Notes under the pieces: model-generated
Told to the model about the DNA's origin: nothing
Databases searched by the model: none
The model's input: only the letters and a program-made list of their open reading frames with translations
Made by a program: the position numbers and the translations under genes
In this document: positions 1-8,872 of the stretch, one piece after another
How positions within the stretch are numbered: the stretch's first letter is position 1
Layout of the letters: each line of letters opens with the position of its first letter
From: JBBATK01 sp040398805
GTDB lineage: Bacteria; Bacteroidota; Ignavibacteria; Kapaibacteriales; NICIL-2
Reading direction: 5' to 3'
NCBI GenBank assembly: GCA_040398805.1
Contig: JBBATK010000005.1
Span: 62,001-126,000, forward strand
Length of the DNA stretch: 64,000 nucleotides

Positions 1-13
1 TTTCTTCCGTGTT

Positions 14-1375
14 ATGAAAGATTCCATTCGTATAGCTTCCGGTCAGGGTTTCTGGGGCGATCTGCTCAGTGCACCGCTCGCGCAAGTGAGCAAAGGACCC
101 ATCGACTACCTCATGCTCGACTATCTGGCGGAGGTCACGATGTCCATCGTGCAGAAACAAAAAATGCGCAACCCGTCGCTGGGCTACGCCCGCGACCTCA
201 TCTCCACGGTCGACGAGATCCTCCCGTTCCTTGTGGAAAGGAACATCCGCATGATCAGTAACGGCGGCGGTGTGAACCCGGAAGCCGCTCGTGACGCGGT
301 GTTCGAGGTGGCTCGCAAGCACGGTGTGAAAGGACTCCGCGTCGGCGTCGTCACGGGGGATGATATCCTGCCTCGACTCGACGAGCTCATCGCCCAAGGT
401 CACAAGATGCTGCATATGGAGGACGGAACCCCCATTGCCCAGGTCAAAGAGAAACTCCTGAGCGCCAACGTGTACCTGGGTGCCGCACCTGTGGTGGAAG
501 CGTTGCGCCAAGGTGCTGATATCGTCATCACCGGACGTGTCACCGACACCGGACTGACCCTTGCTCCGATGATCCACGAGTTCGGTTGGAGTATGAACGA
601 TTGGGACAAACTCGCCGCGGGAACGGTGGCCGGTCATATCAACGAATGCGGTGCCCAGGCAAGCGGTGGTAACTTCCTCGGCGATTGGAAATCGCTACCG
701 GACATGGCCAACATCGGCTTCCCCATCATCGAGGCCTATCCCGACGGAAGTTTCATCGTGACAAAACATGCGAATACCGGTGGAGCAGTGACCCGTGAAA
801 CGGTGAGCGAACAGTTGCTGTATGAAATCGGCGACCCCACCCAGTACATTACGCCGGATTGCGTGGCGGACTTCAGCTCCATCCAATTACGGGATGAAGG
901 TGACAACCGCGTGCGCGTCTATGGCATCAAAGGCAAGCCCGCCACGCCGTTCTACAAGGTGTCGGCGAGTTACGACGACGGCTACGTCGCGTTCGGCTCC
1001 TTGACCTATTCCGCTCCCGAGGCCTTCATCCGCGCGCAAGCGGGAGACAGGATCCTCCGCGAGCGTCTGACGTCTCTTGGTCTGCAGTTCGACGAAATCC
1101 GTACCGAGTTCGTCGGCATGAACGCCTGCCATGGACCGATCGCCGCTGCCATCGAACCGAACGAAGTCATGATGCGCATCGGTGTGCGCTCGAAAGACAA
1201 GAACAGCGTCGAACGGTTCGGCAAGGAGATCGCACCCCTCATTCTTACCGGACCTCCCGGTGTGACAGGGTTTGCGGGCGGACGTCCGAAACCCAGCGAT
1301 GTCGTGGCATACTTTCCGGCCCTCATCGACAAATCCGTCGTTGACTATCACGTAAGCGTGGAAGAGATTCCGTGA
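14..1375 (+). CDS. AtuA-like (DUF1446) family protein
   Basis: The 453-residue product resembles the DUF1446 family, named after AtuA of the acyclic terpene utilisation pathway. Seen: an N-terminal IASGQGFWGD motif, a LDYLAEVTMSI segment, NGGGVNP, and later DIVITGRVTDTGLTLAP and GFAGGRPKPSD, all typical of the family. The family is often encoded beside acyl-CoA carboxylase or enoyl-CoA hydratase genes, but none is visible here, so the substrate is unknown. The small C-terminal domain that follows DUF1446 in longer homologues is missing, and the next gene does not supply it. The ATG lies only 13 bases from the window edge and has no clear ribosome binding site, so the true start could lie outside the window. 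Its stop overlaps the next gene as GTGA. Confidence 0.8.
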   Translation: MKDSIRIASGQGFWGDLLSAPLAQVSKGPIDYLMLDYLAEVTMSIVQKQKMRNPSLGYARDLISTVDEILPFLVERNIRMISNGGGVNPEAARDAVFEVARKHGVKGLRVGVVTGDDILPRLDELIAQGHKMLHMEDGTPIAQVKEKLLSANVYLGAAPVVEALRQGADIVITGRVTDTGLTLAPMIHEFGWSMNDWDKLAAGTVAGHINECGAQASGGNFLGDWKSLPDMANIGFPIIEAYPDGSFIVTKHANTGGAVTRETVSEQLLYEIGDPTQYITPDCVADFSSIQLRDEGDNRVRVYGIKGKPATPFYKVSASYDDGYVAFGSLTYSAPEAFIRAQAGDRILRERLTSLGLQFDEIRTEFVGMNACHGPIAAAIEPNEVMMRIGVRSKDKNSVERFGKEIAPLILTGPPGVTGFAGGRPKPSDVVAYFPALIDKSVVDYHVSVEEIP

Positions 1376-2619
1376 TCATCCGCGCACGAATAGTACGCGT
1401 TCTCTTTGCGCTTCTCTTGTCGCCGTCGCTCATGAGTGGAGCGAAGGCGCTCGCTACAGAGTACCGCGGTCCGGCGTCATTGTCGGTCCTTTCTTCGTCC
1501 CGGATTTCCGCCCTCCACCCATCAACCGCATCAACGTCGAACGACGAGTGCTTCGCTCTCGGATTTTTTCACGACGTCTGTCACCGGTGTTCTCCCGGTA
1601 TCTCGATCGAGCATGCGACAGCATCCGTTCCCGGTGCTGAGCACGAGGGATCGGCATGGTCCGTGTCCACGCCACCGAGTGCACGTGCGGTTACGCCGGA
1701 TACGGCTCTCTTCCTCACTCCCGACGAGTTTCTCTTCGCAGGTCATCCGCGATACACCATCGACGGTTCTTTGCCTTTGCGAGTCAGTGACATCAAACCG
1801 TTCACGTTGGCCGCTACCGGTGGGATGTATGCGGGAATCATGATAGGATTGCATGTGTATCAGATGGAAACGTTCTGGCAACAGAGGTCGCCGGTATTCA
1901 ATCTCATCGAGGATGGATCCTATGCCATGGGGGTGGATAAATTCGGTCATTTCTTTGGCACCCATCTCATGTGTTATTATTCCACGGAAGTGCTTCAAGC
2001 ATCGGGCCTGTCCGTGGAGTCCGCCCACATCTGGGGAACACTCATGGGCATGGTGTACCAGAGCTACGTGGAGATAGAAGACGGCTACGGAAGCAACTGG
2101 GGGTTCAGTCCCTCCGACATGTACGCCAACGCCGCCGGCGCTACGTACTTTCTTGCGCAGTACTATTTCCCCTTCCTTCAGAACTTCACGCCGAAGTGGA
2201 TCTATACACCTGCGCCTTGGATAGGCGAGTCGGCACGCGCCGAGGGCATGACGTTCATCGACGACTACTCGTCGAGCACGTTCTACCTTTCGTGCAAGGT
2301 GTACAACCTGCTTCCTGAATCGACGCAGCAATGGTGGCCGCGGTGGCTCAATGTGGCGGTCGGGTACGCTGCGAGGGGATTGGATACGCCGGACTCCGAT
2401 GCCAAAGTGATACTCGCGCTGGATTACGATCTTCCCGAATTGTTGCCGGACTTCCGAAACACCGTCGGCGGATCGCTCGGTGATATCCTGAATTGGTGTA
2501 AGCAGACTTTCAACTATGTCAAGCTTCCGTCGCCGTCCCTCGAGTTCGGTAGGTCGGGGATGACACGGTTCAACCTTTTGTACCCGTTCAAGATCCGCGT
2601 CGCGGGTATCTGTTTCTAA
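1372..2619 (+). CDS. DUF2279 family envelope protein
   Basis: The 415-residue product has a C-terminal two-thirds resembling DUF2279, an uncharacterised family of predicted periplasmic or outer-membrane proteins in Bacteroidota. Seen: DKFGHFFGTHLMCYYS followed by WGTLMGMVYQSYVEIEDGYGSNWGFSPSDM and AGATYF, the His/Asp-rich core of the family. The GTG start overlaps the preceding stop (GTGA) and gives a plausible signal peptide (IIRARIVRVLFALLLSP, then an Ala-rich cleavage region). An internal ATG at 1432 would remove most of the hydrophobic stretch, so I prefer GTG. The link to the AtuA-like gene is translational overlap only; no function is inferred. Confidence 0.7.
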   Translation: MIIRARIVRVLFALLLSPSLMSGAKALATEYRGPASLSVLSSSRISALHPSTASTSNDECFALGFFHDVCHRCSPGISIEHATASVPGAEHEGSAWSVSTPPSARAVTPDTALFLTPDEFLFAGHPRYTIDGSLPLRVSDIKPFTLAATGGMYAGIMIGLHVYQMETFWQQRSPVFNLIEDGSYAMGVDKFGHFFGTHLMCYYSTEVLQASGLSVESAHIWGTLMGMVYQSYVEIEDGYGSNWGFSPSDMYANAAGATYFLAQYYFPFLQNFTPKWIYTPAPWIGESARAEGMTFIDDYSSSTFYLSCKVYNLLPESTQQWWPRWLNVAVGYAARGLDTPDSDAKVILALDYDLPELLPDFRNTVGGSLGDILNWCKQTFNYVKLPSPSLEFGRSGMTRFNLLYPFKIRVAGICF

Positions 2620-2685
2620 ATCGTTCTCGCCGAGGTACCACTGCTCGATCATGATTCCGATACCGTATCCGCTCAGCCCGCCGGT

Positions 2686-3462
2686 GTGACCGTGTGGAAG
2701 AATGAGCTGCGCCTGGCCGCTGTGCCCCGTATCAGCGTCATCGTGCCGGCGTTGCAGGAGGAGAAGATTCTTGCGCAGTCGCTCGGACTGTTCACACCGG
2801 CCCTGCGGGACAGGTATGGCATCGAAATCGTTGTCAGCGACGGCGGTAGCACCGATGCCACGGTGGAGATAGCCAAGCAGTTCGCCGATGTCGTCGTCGT
2901 TCATGCGGAAAGCCGACGTCAGACGATTGCGGAGGGAAGGAATAGAGGCGCGGAGGCGGCATCAGGTCAGGTGTTGGTGTTTCTCAATGGCGACTCGTTT
3001 CCGGCACTGCCGAACGTTTTCTTTGACTTCATCGAGCAATGGTCGGTGTCGCACGGCAAGTACGCTCGCCACGCCGTCATGGCATGTCCCGTGGAAGTGT
3101 TACCCAACGAACGCAAGTGGAGCGATGTTCTTTTTCATGGCTTCTTCAACACCTTCCTGAAGATCCTCACCATGATGAACTTCGGGGTGGGACGTGGTGA
3201 ATGCCAGATCGTCAAACCGCAAACCTTCCGCGAGGTTGGTGGATACAATGCACGCCTTGCGGCAGGAGAGGATTTCGATTTCATCGCCCGCATCGCGAAG
3301 AATCATTCCGTGGCCATCGCCAACGAACTGCTCGTGTACGAATCACCCCGCCGATACCGTCGCTACGGCTATGTGCCTATCCTTTGGAGCTGGTTCATGA
3401 ACTGGGTGGGCGCTACTCTCTTCAAGCGCAGTTTCTCTCGCGAGTGGACCGTGGTGCGCTGA
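2686..3462 (+). CDS. family 2 glycosyltransferase
   Basis: This is a GT-A fold glycosyltransferase of about 258 residues. Seen: the nucleotide-binding start RISVIVPALQEE, the SDGGSTDAT motif, then GRNRGAEAASGQVLVFLNGDS, where NGD takes the place of the usual DxD metal-binding motif, and a C-terminal GGYNARLAAGEDFDFIARI acceptor region. The C-terminus holds a Trp/Phe-rich segment (ILWSWFMNWVGATLF) that may associate with the membrane. The start is uncertain: GTG codons at 2686 and 2692 and one about 30 nt further in are all possible, and the better conserved region begins after them. It ends convergent with rsh. Sugar donor and acceptor cannot be told from sequence. Confidence 0.8.
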   Translation: MTVWKNELRLAAVPRISVIVPALQEEKILAQSLGLFTPALRDRYGIEIVVSDGGSTDATVEIAKQFADVVVVHAESRRQTIAEGRNRGAEAASGQVLVFLNGDSFPALPNVFFDFIEQWSVSHGKYARHAVMACPVEVLPNERKWSDVLFHGFFNTFLKILTMMNFGVGRGECQIVKPQTFREVGGYNARLAAGEDFDFIARIAKNHSVAIANELLVYESPRRYRRYGYVPILWSWFMNWVGATLFKRSFSREWTVVR

Positions 3463-3488
3463 TAATGTGCGCATGCCTTTCGCGGTGC

Positions 3489-5750
3489 CTACCCCTCATA
3501 CCTTCCTGCCGTCTTCACGCCCCGAATGCCTTTCAACCGATCAAGGATGGCCTGGAGGTGGTCGAGGTTCTTCACATACAAGGTCACGACACCCTCGAAC
3601 TCGGAGCCGAAGGCGTCGATGTTCACGCTTCGGATGTTCGTGTTCTCGTATTGCACGATGGCGTTCGTGATATCGTTGAGCATGCCGGCACGGTCGTCGC
3701 CGGTGATGCGAGCGCCGACGATGAACGTACCGCCTTGAAGCGATGACCAGCTCATCTCGAGGAACCGCTGGGAGTTCTTCGAAAGATGTTCGCGCACGTT
3801 CACGCATGTGCGACGATGCACTTTGATGCCGCTGCCTACCGTCACGTGTCCCACGATGTCGTCTCCCGGAACCGGGTTGCAGCACGAGGCGAAATGATGG
3901 AGGATGTGGCGGGTATCGCTTCCGTCCTGCAATTGCACTCCTTCAGCGGTCTCACGAGCCACCGAGGCGAAATCCTTGGTCGCGGTTTTCGGTAGGGACT
4001 CCGCGGCGGCGTGCGCCGTGGAGGGCTGAAGACGTCGCATGATCTCCGGAATGATATCATCCGGACTTATGGTGCCCAGACCGATCTGATACATGAGCTC
4101 CTGAGCGTTGTCGAAGCGCATGCCGTGCAGGATGCGCTCAAGCGTATCGTTGTTGATGTGGAGCCCCGCTTTCCTGACCTTCTTCTCCCAGAGCTCCTTG
4201 CCTTCGCGTTGCTTCGCGCGTTTCTCTTCGTTGAGGAATTTCCTGATCTGCGACTTGGCTTTGTGCGTGATGCAGAGCTTCTCCCAGTCCCTCGTGGGTT
4301 GCTGGTTCTTCGACGTCAGGATCTCCACCTGTTCGCCGTTCTTGAGCACATAATCAAGAGGTACGATCTTTCCGTTGGCTTTGGCACCGATGCAGTGATA
4401 GCCGATCTTCGAGTGGATATCGAAAGCGTAGTCGATGGGTGTAGCGCCCTTTGGAAGGATGCGCAGGTCGTTCTTCGGCGTGTAGATGTACACTTCGTCC
4501 TGATACAGGTTCAGTTTGAACGATTCCAGGAGCTGCTCCGGTGCTTCGTCGCCGGCATTCTCGAAGATGTCCCGCACCCATTGCGCCCATTCCTCCAGCT
4601 CCTTATCGTTCCACCACGAAGCCACCCGACCGCTGCCTTGATTTTCCTTGTATTGGAAGTGGGCGGCGATGCCCTTTTCCGCGATTTCGTGCATGGCACG
4701 GGTACGGATCTGCACTTCCACCCGACGTCCGTCGGGTCCGATGACCGTGGTATGCAACGACTGATAGGAGTTCTTCTTCGGGCGGGAGATGAAGTTCTTG
4801 AATCGCTCGGGAATAGGTTCGTAGATATCCGCCACGATGCCATAGGCCGTGAAGCAATCCTTGTTCTCGTTCGATTCCAGGATGACGCGCACCGCGAGCA
4901 GGTCGTACAGCTGGCTCATCTCCTTGTTCTGGCGGACCATCTTGTTGTAGATGGAGAAGATGTGTTTGGGACGTCCGCTGATTTCGTACCGGAACGACTC
5001 CGCATCCAGGCGCTTCTTGATGGGAGCGATGAACTTCGCTATGTACTCCTCGCGATCGTCGCGAAGGTCGTTCGCCTCCTGCCGCAGTTGTTCGTATTGC
5101 TCGGGTTGCAGCGCACGGAATGCCAGATCCTCCAGCTCCCATTTGATGTTCGCCATACCGAACCGGTGGGCGAAGGGAGCATAGATCTCCAACGTCTCCC
5201 GCGCCATGCGTGTCTTGCGCTCCTCGGACAGATAGGAGATGGTCCGCATGTTATGCAAGCGGTCGGCGAACTTGATGAGTATCACGCGCACGTCCTTCAC
5301 CATGGAGAGAAGCAGCTTGCGATAGTTCTCCGCCTGCTTGATCTCCGCGCTCTTGAAGATGCCCGAGATCTTCGTCACGCCGTCCACGATCTCGGCCACG
5401 GCACTGCCGAACTCCGCCCGTATGTCGTCCAGACTATAGCTCGTGTCTTCCACGACATCGTGCAGCAAAGCGGCGGCAACGCTTACGTCATCCAGACGGA
5501 TCTCGCGGATGACGATGCGGGCTACGGCCAAGGGATGGGTGTAATAGGGCTCTCCGCTGGCGCGCACATCGTTCTTGTGGGCATCCGCACACAATCGGAA
5601 GGCTTTGGCGATCATCGGCTCCGAATAGGTGCCAAGAAACGTAGAGCATTCCTTCAGGAGCAAGCGCAGGTCCGCATCCGGATTCTTTCCCACTTCCGGA
5701 TCTTTCTCGACCGAGGCGGACATGCCTGAAAAAAACTGGCGCAGATTCAC
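3489..5750 (-). CDS. rsh: bifunctional (p)ppGpp synthetase/hydrolase
   Basis: The Rel/Spo homologue (753 residues) makes and degrades the stringent-response alarmone (p)ppGpp. Domains in order: HD hydrolase (about 45-200; LLHDVVEDT, EIVDGVTKIS, FADRLHNMRT), synthetase (about 240-390; RPKHIFSIYNKM, YQSLHTTVIGP, EVQIRT, GIAAHFQYKE), TGS (about 420-480), a helical region, a conserved Cys-containing zinc-finger region (FASCCNPVPGDD) and a C-terminal ACT domain. Both catalytic domains keep their main motifs, so it should be bifunctional. The signature that reads RFKD in bifunctional enzymes (EFDD in RelA) is RFKN here, at R316-N319. It is the only RSH gene in the window and is divergent from the small gene at 5923. 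Confidence 0.95.
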   Translation of the reverse strand: MNLRQFFSGMSASVEKDPEVGKNPDADLRLLLKECSTFLGTYSEPMIAKAFRLCADAHKNDVRASGEPYYTHPLAVARIVIREIRLDDVSVAAALLHDVVEDTSYSLDDIRAEFGSAVAEIVDGVTKISGIFKSAEIKQAENYRKLLLSMVKDVRVILIKFADRLHNMRTISYLSEERKTRMARETLEIYAPFAHRFGMANIKWELEDLAFRALQPEQYEQLRQEANDLRDDREEYIAKFIAPIKKRLDAESFRYEISGRPKHIFSIYNKMVRQNKEMSQLYDLLAVRVILESNENKDCFTAYGIVADIYEPIPERFKNFISRPKKNSYQSLHTTVIGPDGRRVEVQIRTRAMHEIAEKGIAAHFQYKENQGSGRVASWWNDKELEEWAQWVRDIFENAGDEAPEQLLESFKLNLYQDEVYIYTPKNDLRILPKGATPIDYAFDIHSKIGYHCIGAKANGKIVPLDYVLKNGEQVEILTSKNQQPTRDWEKLCITHKAKSQIRKFLNEEKRAKQREGKELWEKKVRKAGLHINNDTLERILHGMRFDNAQELMYQIGLGTISPDDIIPEIMRRLQPSTAHAAAESLPKTATKDFASVARETAEGVQLQDGSDTRHILHHFASCCNPVPGDDIVGHVTVGSGIKVHRRTCVNVREHLSKNSQRFLEMSWSSLQGGTFIVGARITGDDRAGMLNDITNAIVQYENTNIRSVNIDAFGSEFEGVVTLYVKNLDHLQAILDRLKGIRGVKTAGRYEG

Positions 5751-5922
5751 GATAAGGAGCGAAACGGTGACGGAAAGGTGGCGGCTTGACGATGCGAGCC
5801 CGTGCGCGCGTTTTCACGTGCGCAAAATCACAAAAACGACGTCCAAAATCAAGAAGAATACCGCATCTGCCGATAAAACCTACATATCGTGACCTCTTGC
5901 GCAGGCGACTCGTCGACTCACT

Positions 5923-6213
5923 ATGAACTCATCGTCGGAAACGACTCCGAACAGCAGACTCGCGGTGACCCGGCATCCCCATACCTACTTCAAGGAATTG
6001 GCGGAGATGGGAGCGCTGTACGACTTCCTGTTGCAGTACATGGAGGAGGATTTCCGGTCGAACCCGGAATTCCACCGAGAGATGTTGCAGTTGCTCATCG
6101 ATAACAAGGACGTGTGCGAGCGGGGTGTGGAGGAGGAATACCTTCACCACCTGAGTCAGGCGCTCGATAAATTCATGGAGAAACTCTATCATGCAACAAC
6201 AGCCAGTATTTAG
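5923..6213 (+). CDS. small helical protein of unknown function
   Basis: The 96-residue product is acidic and predicted helical. I do not recognise a family. Seen: a Ser/Thr-rich N-terminus (about 1-20), then an amphipathic region (YFKELAEMGALYDFLLQYMEEDF) with no signal peptide or membrane segment, so it is probably cytosolic. It overlaps the next gene by 23 bp, which is strong evidence that the two are co-translated and perhaps partners. The start ATG at 5923 follows a weak upstream region; no better in-frame start is visible. Confidence 0.6.
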   Translation: MNSSSETTPNSRLAVTRHPHTYFKELAEMGALYDFLLQYMEEDFRSNPEFHREMLQLLIDNKDVCERGVEEEYLHHLSQALDKFMEKLYHATTASI

Positions 6214-7048
6214 TAAGGAACTCGTGGAACTGTGCGACCGGGTGAGCAATCAGGCGGACGAGTATGCTGACCTGTTCATGAACGTGCGCCGTCGCACGCT
6301 CGAGCTTGATGCGTTGCGGATCGACATGCAGACGTCGCTCGCAAACTTCAAGGGTCAGGCCCAACACGATCTCGATACCAACAAGGCAGCCATCGAATCA
6401 GGTCTCAAGCGCTTGTCCGATGACATGGTGTTCGTGCGTAGTGTCTACGCGGATATCGATAACATCCGCGAGTTGCGCGACGCTCTCGTGGACTTGCGCG
6501 CCACGTTCTACGAGCGCACGGTGGAGATGGACACCGTCATCCATTCCATCCGTACCTACGTACAGAAAGAGACGGCCAATCAATTCCTCGAGTTCGAACG
6601 ACGCCTCTCGGCGAAACTCCAAGCCATCGATGCTGCGATAGAAGGCTTCGATGCGCGCCTTCTGAAGATCCAGGATCTGCATCAGTACGAGTTCACCGCA
6701 CTCAGCGACGACCTTGGTCGATTCAAAGGGAAAGTGTCCGATATCAAGCATCTCGTCGATGCCGCCACCCGCACCTTGAACGAATTGGTGGATACGGCAG
6801 ACAGGAAGCTGAACGATACCATCCGGCGCACGCTCGGTGATATCGATGCGAAGATCCGCAGCAGTTTCGACACGATGACCAACGAGGGTATCCTGAAACA
6901 ACGTATCGACCGCGTCAAGTTGGAGACGCAGTCTCTCGAGCGCCGGATGAACGAGTTCGACCGCTCGGTGGTGATTCGTGCGACGGTCGGACTTTGGGTG
7001 GGGGCTTTGGCGCTCGTCGGCGTCCTCTTCGTCGCCTTTTTCAAGTGA
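6191..7048 (+). CDS. long coiled-coil protein with C-terminal membrane anchor
   Basis: The 285-residue product is almost entirely predicted coiled coil (about residues 10-255), with many repeated Leu/Val/Asp/Lys heptad-like positions, and ends in a single hydrophobic segment (ATVGLWVGALALVGVLFVAFF) followed by Lys. This resembles a tail-anchored membrane protein with a long cytosolic or periplasmic rod. No enzymatic motif is visible. The ATG is preceded by GGAGAA at about 6178. It overlaps the upstream small gene and runs convergent to the peptide-binding protein gene with a 6-bp gap. Function unknown; a scaffold or tether is only a guess. Confidence 0.65.
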   Translation: MQQQPVFSKELVELCDRVSNQADEYADLFMNVRRRTLELDALRIDMQTSLANFKGQAQHDLDTNKAAIESGLKRLSDDMVFVRSVYADIDNIRELRDALVDLRATFYERTVEMDTVIHSIRTYVQKETANQFLEFERRLSAKLQAIDAAIEGFDARLLKIQDLHQYEFTALSDDLGRFKGKVSDIKHLVDAATRTLNELVDTADRKLNDTIRRTLGDIDAKIRSSFDTMTNEGILKQRIDRVKLETQSLERRMNEFDRSVVIRATVGLWVGALALVGVLFVAFFK

Positions 7049-7054
7049 TTCCGT

Positions 7055-8872
7055 CTACCGTGCGCCGGCAGGATTGAACCATACCTCTCGGTAGGCACGT
7101 CGGTCCATGGCGTTGTTCCGCAAGCCCATCACATAGGGTTGCACCAACCGATAATCCTCGTCGTAAAACGTCAGAAGGAACGGCGCGTCGTTCATGGCCA
7201 ATTGCTCGGCCTCTCGGAATAATGTGTTCCTCTCATCCCTATCCGGCGTGGATCGTGCCTTCTCGAACAAGGCATCGAAAGCGGGATTACGATACCGCGA
7301 TCCGTTCTGGGGCGAGGGAAGATCGAACGACTCCGGCACCACCTTGCCGTAGAACAGACTCAGGAAGGACTCCGGATCCGGATAATCCGCGATCCATCCC
7401 AAACGGAAGAACTCCGCCTTGCCATGATCGATGGCATCAAGGTGCTTGGCGAATTCCACGATCTTCAGTTTGCAATCCACTCCCAAGTTCTCGATGAGCA
7501 TGGTCTGAACCGCCTCCGCAATCAGCGTGTTGCGTCCGCCACCCGAGTTCAACTGCAACGTCACCGGAGGAAAACCCTTGCCGCCCGGATATCCGGCCTC
7601 CGCCAGGTACGCACGCGCCTTCACGACATCGTAGTCGTATCCTTCCACTTTGTCACTCTGATACCCGGGCATGGTGGGCGGTACCAGGCCGTGAACCGCA
7701 GGAGCCGCGGCCTGACCCTTCAGGACGAAGGCGATGATGCGTTTTCTGTCCACAGCGTAGTTGAAGGCCTTGCGAACACGAGCATCCTTGAACGCTTCGC
7801 TCACCGTGAGCATGCCATAGTACTGGGAACTCAGAGCGGTGGCGCGGTTCAAGGTGAAGCGTCGGAACGCCGGACGCAGTTGCTTGTTCTCATCGACGAT
7901 GGAGGGGAAGAACTCGGTGGGTATGCGATATGATTCCTCAAGGTTACCCTCGCGGAACTCGAGCAGTTGGATCTTGTCGTCCTTGATGAACGAGGTCACC
8001 ACACCGTCCAGATACGGCAACGCATTCCCCCATCGGTCCTTCGCCCAATACTTCGGATTGCGGACGAGCGCGCATTCGATGTCCGGTGTCCAATGATCGA
8101 ATTTGAACGGTCCGCTGCCCACCGGATGCTTGAAGAAATCCTCCTTGTAATACTCCACGGCTTCCCGAGGGACGATACCGGTGGAATTCAGGGCGACCAT
8201 GTATTCGAATGGACCGAAGGGCTTCTCGAGTTCTATGCGGAAAGTGTATCGGTCCGGCGCGCTGTATCCGCGGATGCCATTGACAGCGAGTTTTCCGCTC
8301 GAGGCCACATCCCGGGTTGCCGCATAGTATTCCTCGGCACCGACCACCTTGCCACGGAAGAACTCCGAACTGAGTGTCTTTGCCCGTGCGTCGCAGAGAC
8401 GTGTGTAGGAGTACACGACGTCCTGCGCCGTCAGCTCTCTGCCGATGCCGCCGGGAAAACAGGCGTCATCGTGGAACATCACGCCGCGCCGGAGGAAGTA
8501 CGTATACACCTTGCCGTCCGCCGAGATCTCCCGACGCTCCGCCAACTCGTAGGTGAGGTTCAGACTGTCGTCGAAGTCCATGAGCTGATCGTAGATCTGC
8601 GACGTGATGTGCGATGACGAGACATCGTTCACGCCGGCAGGATCCATGGACCTCAGGTCGCCGTTTTCGTTGACGCGGTAGACTCCACCATAATACACAC
8701 CACCCTTGCCCGCCTTGAGGGCGCTCAGATCCACACTGATGCGCTTCTTGCACGACATCGTACCGATGCAGAGGAACGCGCCCATGAGCACGAGAAAGAG
8801 CCCGAGGTGACGACGATGCGCACCATGCCGGTATTTAGGAGCGAAGGGCGTCAAGCAACACCTCGCTGACAT
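7055..8872 (-). CDS. ABC transporter substrate-binding lipoprotein, family 5 (peptide type)
   Basis: The 605-residue product has the fold signatures of family 5 solute-binding proteins (OppA/DppA type): a DPAGVNDVSS region after the N-terminus, AQDVVYSYTRL, FRIELEKPFGPFEYMVAL, HPVGSGPFKFDHW and DARVRKAFNYAVDR. The N-terminus has a hydrophobic stretch and a lipobox-like GTMSC, so it is probably a lipoprotein. No permease or ATPase genes are adjacent, so it is an orphan that must use a distant transporter or act as a sensor. The start at 8872 overlaps the upstream gene end by 38 bp; no internal ATG precedes the lipobox except one within the hydrophobic segment, so the exact start is open. Confidence 0.85.
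   Translation of the reverse strand: MSARCCLTPFAPKYRHGAHRRHLGLFLVLMGAFLCIGTMSCKKRISVDLSALKAGKGGVYYGGVYRVNENGDLRSMDPAGVNDVSSSHITSQIYDQLMDFDDSLNLTYELAERREISADGKVYTYFLRRGVMFHDDACFPGGIGRELTAQDVVYSYTRLCDARAKTLSSEFFRGKVVGAEEYYAATRDVASSGKLAVNGIRGYSAPDRYTFRIELEKPFGPFEYMVALNSTGIVPREAVEYYKEDFFKHPVGSGPFKFDHWTPDIECALVRNPKYWAKDRWGNALPYLDGVVTSFIKDDKIQLLEFREGNLEESYRIPTEFFPSIVDENKQLRPAFRRFTLNRATALSSQYYGMLTVSEAFKDARVRKAFNYAVDRKRIIAFVLKGQAAAPAVHGLVPPTMPGYQSDKVEGYDYDVVKARAYLAEAGYPGGKGFPPVTLQLNSGGGRNTLIAEAVQTMLIENLGVDCKLKIVEFAKHLDAIDHGKAEFFRLGWIADYPDPESFLSLFYGKVVPESFDLPSPQNGSRYRNPAFDALFEKARSTPDRDERNTLFREAEQLAMNDAPFLLTFYDEDYRLVQPYVMGLRNNAMDRRAYREVWFNPAGAR

Noticed and set aside
4011..5729. 572-codon reading frame on the plus strand
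   Set aside because: It is antisense to rsh, whose HD, synthetase and TGS motifs are unambiguous.
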